Source of the DNA: Nitrospinota bacterium
Lineage (GTDB): Bacteria > Nitrospinota > Nitrospinia > Nitrospinales > VA-1
DNA: 8,975 nt
Reading direction: 5' to 3'
Assembly (NCBI GenBank): GCA_002731985.1
Contig: PCCT01000025.1
Coordinates: 5,485 to 14,459, forward strand
The position numbers and the translations under genes were made by a program. This document shows, piece after piece, positions 7,667-8,975 of this stretch; the stretch's first letter is position 1, and each line of letters starts with the position of its first letter. Under the pieces are notes generated by a model. It was not told the origin of the DNA, did no database searches, and saw only the letters and a program-made list of their open reading frames with translations.

Positions 7667-7695
7667 TTGACAGCCACCACATATGGTGGTAGTTT
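7667..7695 (+). promoter_or_regulatory. Promoter-like TTGACA with dyad filling the spacer
   Basis: A perfect -35 box TTGACA (7667-7672) is followed after 17 bases by TAGTTT (7690-7695), a poor -10. The spacer holds the dyad CCACCA-CATA-TGGTGG (7674-7689), a perfect 6+6 inverted repeat placed where a repressor would block polymerase. It points towards the hairpin block at 7902. The palindrome is certain; promoter and operator function are inferred. Confidence 0.4.
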
Positions 7696-7745
7696 CTGAT
7701 GGACATACAATATAAGGGAAGATAGTGTGCAAATAGGTCCGTGTA

Positions 7746-7765
7746 ATCATCTTCATGAAAATGAT
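7746..7765. repeat. Twenty-base near-perfect dyad
   Basis: ATCATCTTCATGAAAATGAT is self-complementary except for one base pair (7751 against 7760). With no loop it cannot form a useful hairpin and would rather be a dimeric DNA-binding site. It lies between the promoter-like element and the hairpin block; no regulator gene is nearby. Confidence 0.35.
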
Positions 7766-7901
7766 AAGAACACACAAAATTATGCTGAGTTTAGAAGATA
7801 ACCAGTTTAATAAGACATACGACCTAAGAACTCACCCTGGGCGGGTTACTATGAAAGATGCTTCTATGGAAGGTATAGTGCGTCCCTTGGTTTCAGTACA
7901 G

Positions 7902-8165
7902 AACGGCCTTATGGCTGTTGGGAAGCACTCGCGTCACAACTCCTTCCCAAACCCCAAAATGCATGAGCGCCGGCCGAATCCTCTAAGGTTTTATCGGCAG
8001 AAGAAGTTCTTCCAACCGGCGTGCCATAGAAGCCCTTTTGCCCGTTCCCTGCAGTCCCAAACGGGTCTGCATAACGGAATAGTAGCCCGCCATCCTTTTT
8101 ATGCTGTAGAACAGTCCGCCTCAAGCGGAACCTCTGTTTAAAGCCCTTCAGCTCTCGTCAAGGGC
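7902..8165 (+). ncRNA. Candidate structured RNA or palindromic element, family unknown
   Basis: A GC-richer island between AT-rich flanks in which successive inverted repeats cover most of the sequence. Helices seen: 7902-7908/7913-7919 (loop TTAT); 7918-7925/7943-7950 (TTGGGAAG with CTTCCCAA, overlapping the first by two bases); 7968-7973/8016-8021 (CGCCGG with CCGGCG) enclosing 7974-7977/7994-7997 and 8000-8004/8008-8012, a three-way-junction-like unit; 8041-8046/8060-8065; 8069-8074/8099-8104 with an inner 8076-8078/8093-8095; 8110-8114/8134-8138 enclosing 8115-8119/8125-8129; and 8143-8148/8160-8165. G-U pairs extend helices when read on the plus strand at 7905/7916, 7967/8022, 8040/8066 and 8109/8139, against one in the minus-strand reading, so plus is preferred. 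I find no tRNA, tmRNA, RNase P, SRP or 6S hallmarks. A mobile palindromic repeat is the alternative. Confidence 0.5.
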
Positions 8166-8216
8166 AGGATATTAAAAAGATTTGTCGTTCAGTTGCTTTA
8201 AATAAGAGGTTTCAAC

Positions 8217-8239
8217 GGGGCGGGCTTTTCGCCTACCCC
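8217..8239 (+). other. GC-rich hairpin upstream of dut
   Basis: GGGG (8217-8220) pairs with CCCC (8236-8239), and GGGC (8222-8225) pairs with GCCT (8231-8234) through one G-U. There is one mismatch and a TTTTC loop. It has the look of a terminator stem, but no T-run follows directly (the next T-rich tract starts about 20 bases on). It could end or cap the upstream transcript, or be part of the same structured element. Confidence 0.4.
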
Positions 8240-8268
8240 CTCAAGCTTTACCCCCTCCTTAATTTCTT

Positions 8269-8297
8269 TTGCGCAGAAAACTCACTTCGACTATAGT
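8269..8297 (+). promoter_or_regulatory. Putative sigma-70 promoter of dut
   Basis: TTGCGC (8269-8274), 17-base spacer, TATAGT (8292-8297; five of six matches to TATAAT). Transcription would begin near 8304, about 37 bases before the chosen dut start. This also rules against translation starting at the in-frame TTG at 8269, which would lie upstream of the transcript. Confidence 0.45.
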
Positions 8298-8340
8298 TAG
8301 CCCATCGCAAAAAAAACCTGTTTTAAGGATGACCATTGAC

Positions 8341-8769
8341 ATGAATAAGCCTTTTCAAGAAACGTGCAAAGTAACGGGGCCGCATGTGCCCTCATACTCC
8401 CACCCCGGAGATGCGGGAGCAGATATCAGAGCCTCGGAAAAAACTACAGTACCGGCTCGCGGGAAAATGCTGGTTTCTACCGGGCTCCATATAGCACTGC
8501 CGGAAGGACATGTGGGCCTTATCTGGCCACGAAGCGGCCTTGCCGTCAAACATTCTATTGATTGCGGCGCAGGGGTTATTGATTCCCCGTACCGTGGCGA
8601 AGTGAAAGTCCTCCTGTTCAACCATTCTGATTTAGATTATCTTATCGAACCGGGAGACCGCATCGCTCAGTTATTGGTTCAAAAAGTTGAAAGCATTAAC
8701 TTCCTTTCCGTTGATGATCTAGACGATACGGTACGAAGCGAAAAGGGGTTTGGCTCTACGGGCAAGTAA
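8341..8769 (+). CDS. dut: Dut, dUTP diphosphatase (trimeric dUTPase)
   Basis: Hydrolyses dUTP to dUMP and pyrophosphate, keeping uracil out of DNA and supplying thymidylate synthesis; the family works as a cytoplasmic homotrimer. At 142 residues it has all five motifs: PGDAGADIRA (22-31); PRSGLAVKH (63-71); GAGVIDSPYRGEV (76-88) with catalytic Asp81 and uracil-pocket Tyr84; GDRIAQLLV (105-113); and RSEKGFGSTGK (132-142), the mobile C-terminal lid with its Phe. I chose ATG 8341 because TAAGGA (8324-8329) precedes it at a usable distance. ATG 8329 is in frame too (146 residues), but its AAGG would abut the codon. A start further upstream would lie before the likely transcription start. Fifteen bases separate it from the macro-domain gene, suggesting co-transcription. 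Confidence 0.96.
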   Translation: MNKPFQETCKVTGPHVPSYSHPGDAGADIRASEKTTVPARGKMLVSTGLHIALPEGHVGLIWPRSGLAVKHSIDCGAGVIDSPYRGEVKVLLFNHSDLDYLIEPGDRIAQLLVQKVESINFLSVDDLDDTVRSEKGFGSTGK

Positions 8770-8784
8770 ATTTGGAGATAGCCT

Positions 8785-8975
8785 GTGAAGGTCACCGTCA
8801 ACCAATCAGAAATTGAGCTGATCCAAGGCGATATCACCGAAAGTGATACCGATGCGATTGTCAGCGCCGCCAACTCTTTTCTAATGATGGGAGCAGGCGT
8901 AGCCGGTGCCATATCAGTGCAAAGGGAGGACCCGGCATCCAGGAAGAATGTAACAAAATAGGAGGTTGCTCCGTT
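8785..8975 (+). pseudogene. Macro-domain protein gene, frameshifted and cut by the window end
   Basis: Macro domains bind ADP-ribose, and many bacterial ones remove ADP-ribose or acetyl groups from it. A GTG start at 8785 has GGAGA (8774-8778) at good spacing. It reads IELIQGDIT (10-18), [10 protein letters not shown] (21-30) and the loop MGAGVAGAI (35-43), all typical. In that frame it then turns to unrelated residues and stops at 8961 after 58 codons. The family sequence continues in another frame from about 8913: [17 protein letters not shown], open to the last base. Removing one AT from the ATAT at 8911-8914 joins the halves as GAI-SA-KGGP with the spacing expected of the family. This may be a real inactivating mutation, a phase-variation or recoding site, or a sequencing error. 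The downstream part is not seen. Confidence 0.82.

Noticed and set aside
7909..8124. A 71-codon minus-strand open frame as a protein gene
   Set aside because: No visible ribosome-binding site or recognised family, and the same bases are better explained by RNA-like pairing on the plus strand.
7755..8141. A 128-codon forward open frame as a protein gene
   Set aside because: No ribosome-binding site, unusual composition, no recognised domain, and it overlies a dense hairpin block; kept only as a question in the findings.
7902..8165. RNase P RNA, tmRNA, SRP RNA, 6S RNA or a group II intron
   Set aside because: I looked for their conserved cores (the GAGGAAAGTCC-type segment, the tRNA-like TψC end, the GGAAGCAGCC-type loop, one long 6S hairpin, domain V) on both strands and saw none.
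8269..8340. TTG 8269 as the dut start
   Set aside because: It would add residues unrelated to dUTPase and coincides with the likely -35 box of the dut promoter.
1..8975. CRISPR array, tRNA genes, insertion-sequence transposase or toxin-antitoxin pair
   Set aside because: No regularly spaced direct repeats, no cloverleaf with a GGTTCGA-type arm, and no transposase or toxin motif seen on either strand.

Overview
The window is about 9 kb of a bacterial chromosome with mid-range base composition. The proteins look Gram-negative. The combination of a bacterial His operon end, an S66 LD-carboxypeptidase and a GldA/GldF/GldG/DUF4340 envelope module would suit a Nitrospinota- or Deltaproteobacteria-like lineage. 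That placement is an impression from protein style; no rRNA or other marker is present to prove it.

Layout. Positions 1-1174 hold the 3' end of hisA overlapping a complete hisF, consecutive steps of histidine synthesis. HisF carries an unusual insertion of about 27 residues just after its catalytic Asp130. Positions 1187-2104 hold a convergent, minus-strand S66 LD-carboxypeptidase for murein recycling. A short divergent intergenic region leads to a broken SpsF/CMP-sugar-synthetase-like gene (from 2178). Its homology stops after about 50 residues and runs into AT-rich non-coding DNA (to 2584). Positions 2585-7470 form a tightly coupled four-gene operon: ABC-2 ATPase (GldA-like), ABC-2 permease (GldF-like), GldG-like periplasmic auxiliary protein and a DUF4340 protein with four internal repeats. 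Two junctions are ATGA overlaps, and strong ribosome-binding sites fix the starts of the last two genes.

Positions 7471-8328 are an 860-base stretch with no convincing protein gene. They start AT-rich, then show a TTGACA promoter-like box followed by an operator-like dyad. Next comes a dense block of hairpins (7902-8165), including a three-way-junction-like domain, with wobble pairs that favour plus-strand transcription. This is the best candidate in the window for something undescribed: an unidentified structured RNA or mobile palindromic element. A further hairpin and a plausible promoter follow.

Positions 8341-8769 encode dUTPase (dut) with all five family motifs. Fifteen bases later a macro-domain gene starts at GTG with a good ribosome-binding site. 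Its reading frame is broken near an ATAT tract at 8911-8914, after which the macro-domain homology continues in another frame to the window edge.

Functional logic: amino-acid synthesis, cell-wall recycling, an envelope ABC module of unknown substrate, and nucleotide-pool/ADP-ribose housekeeping. The window is mostly ordinary chromosome; the odd regions are 2340-2584 and 7660-8240.
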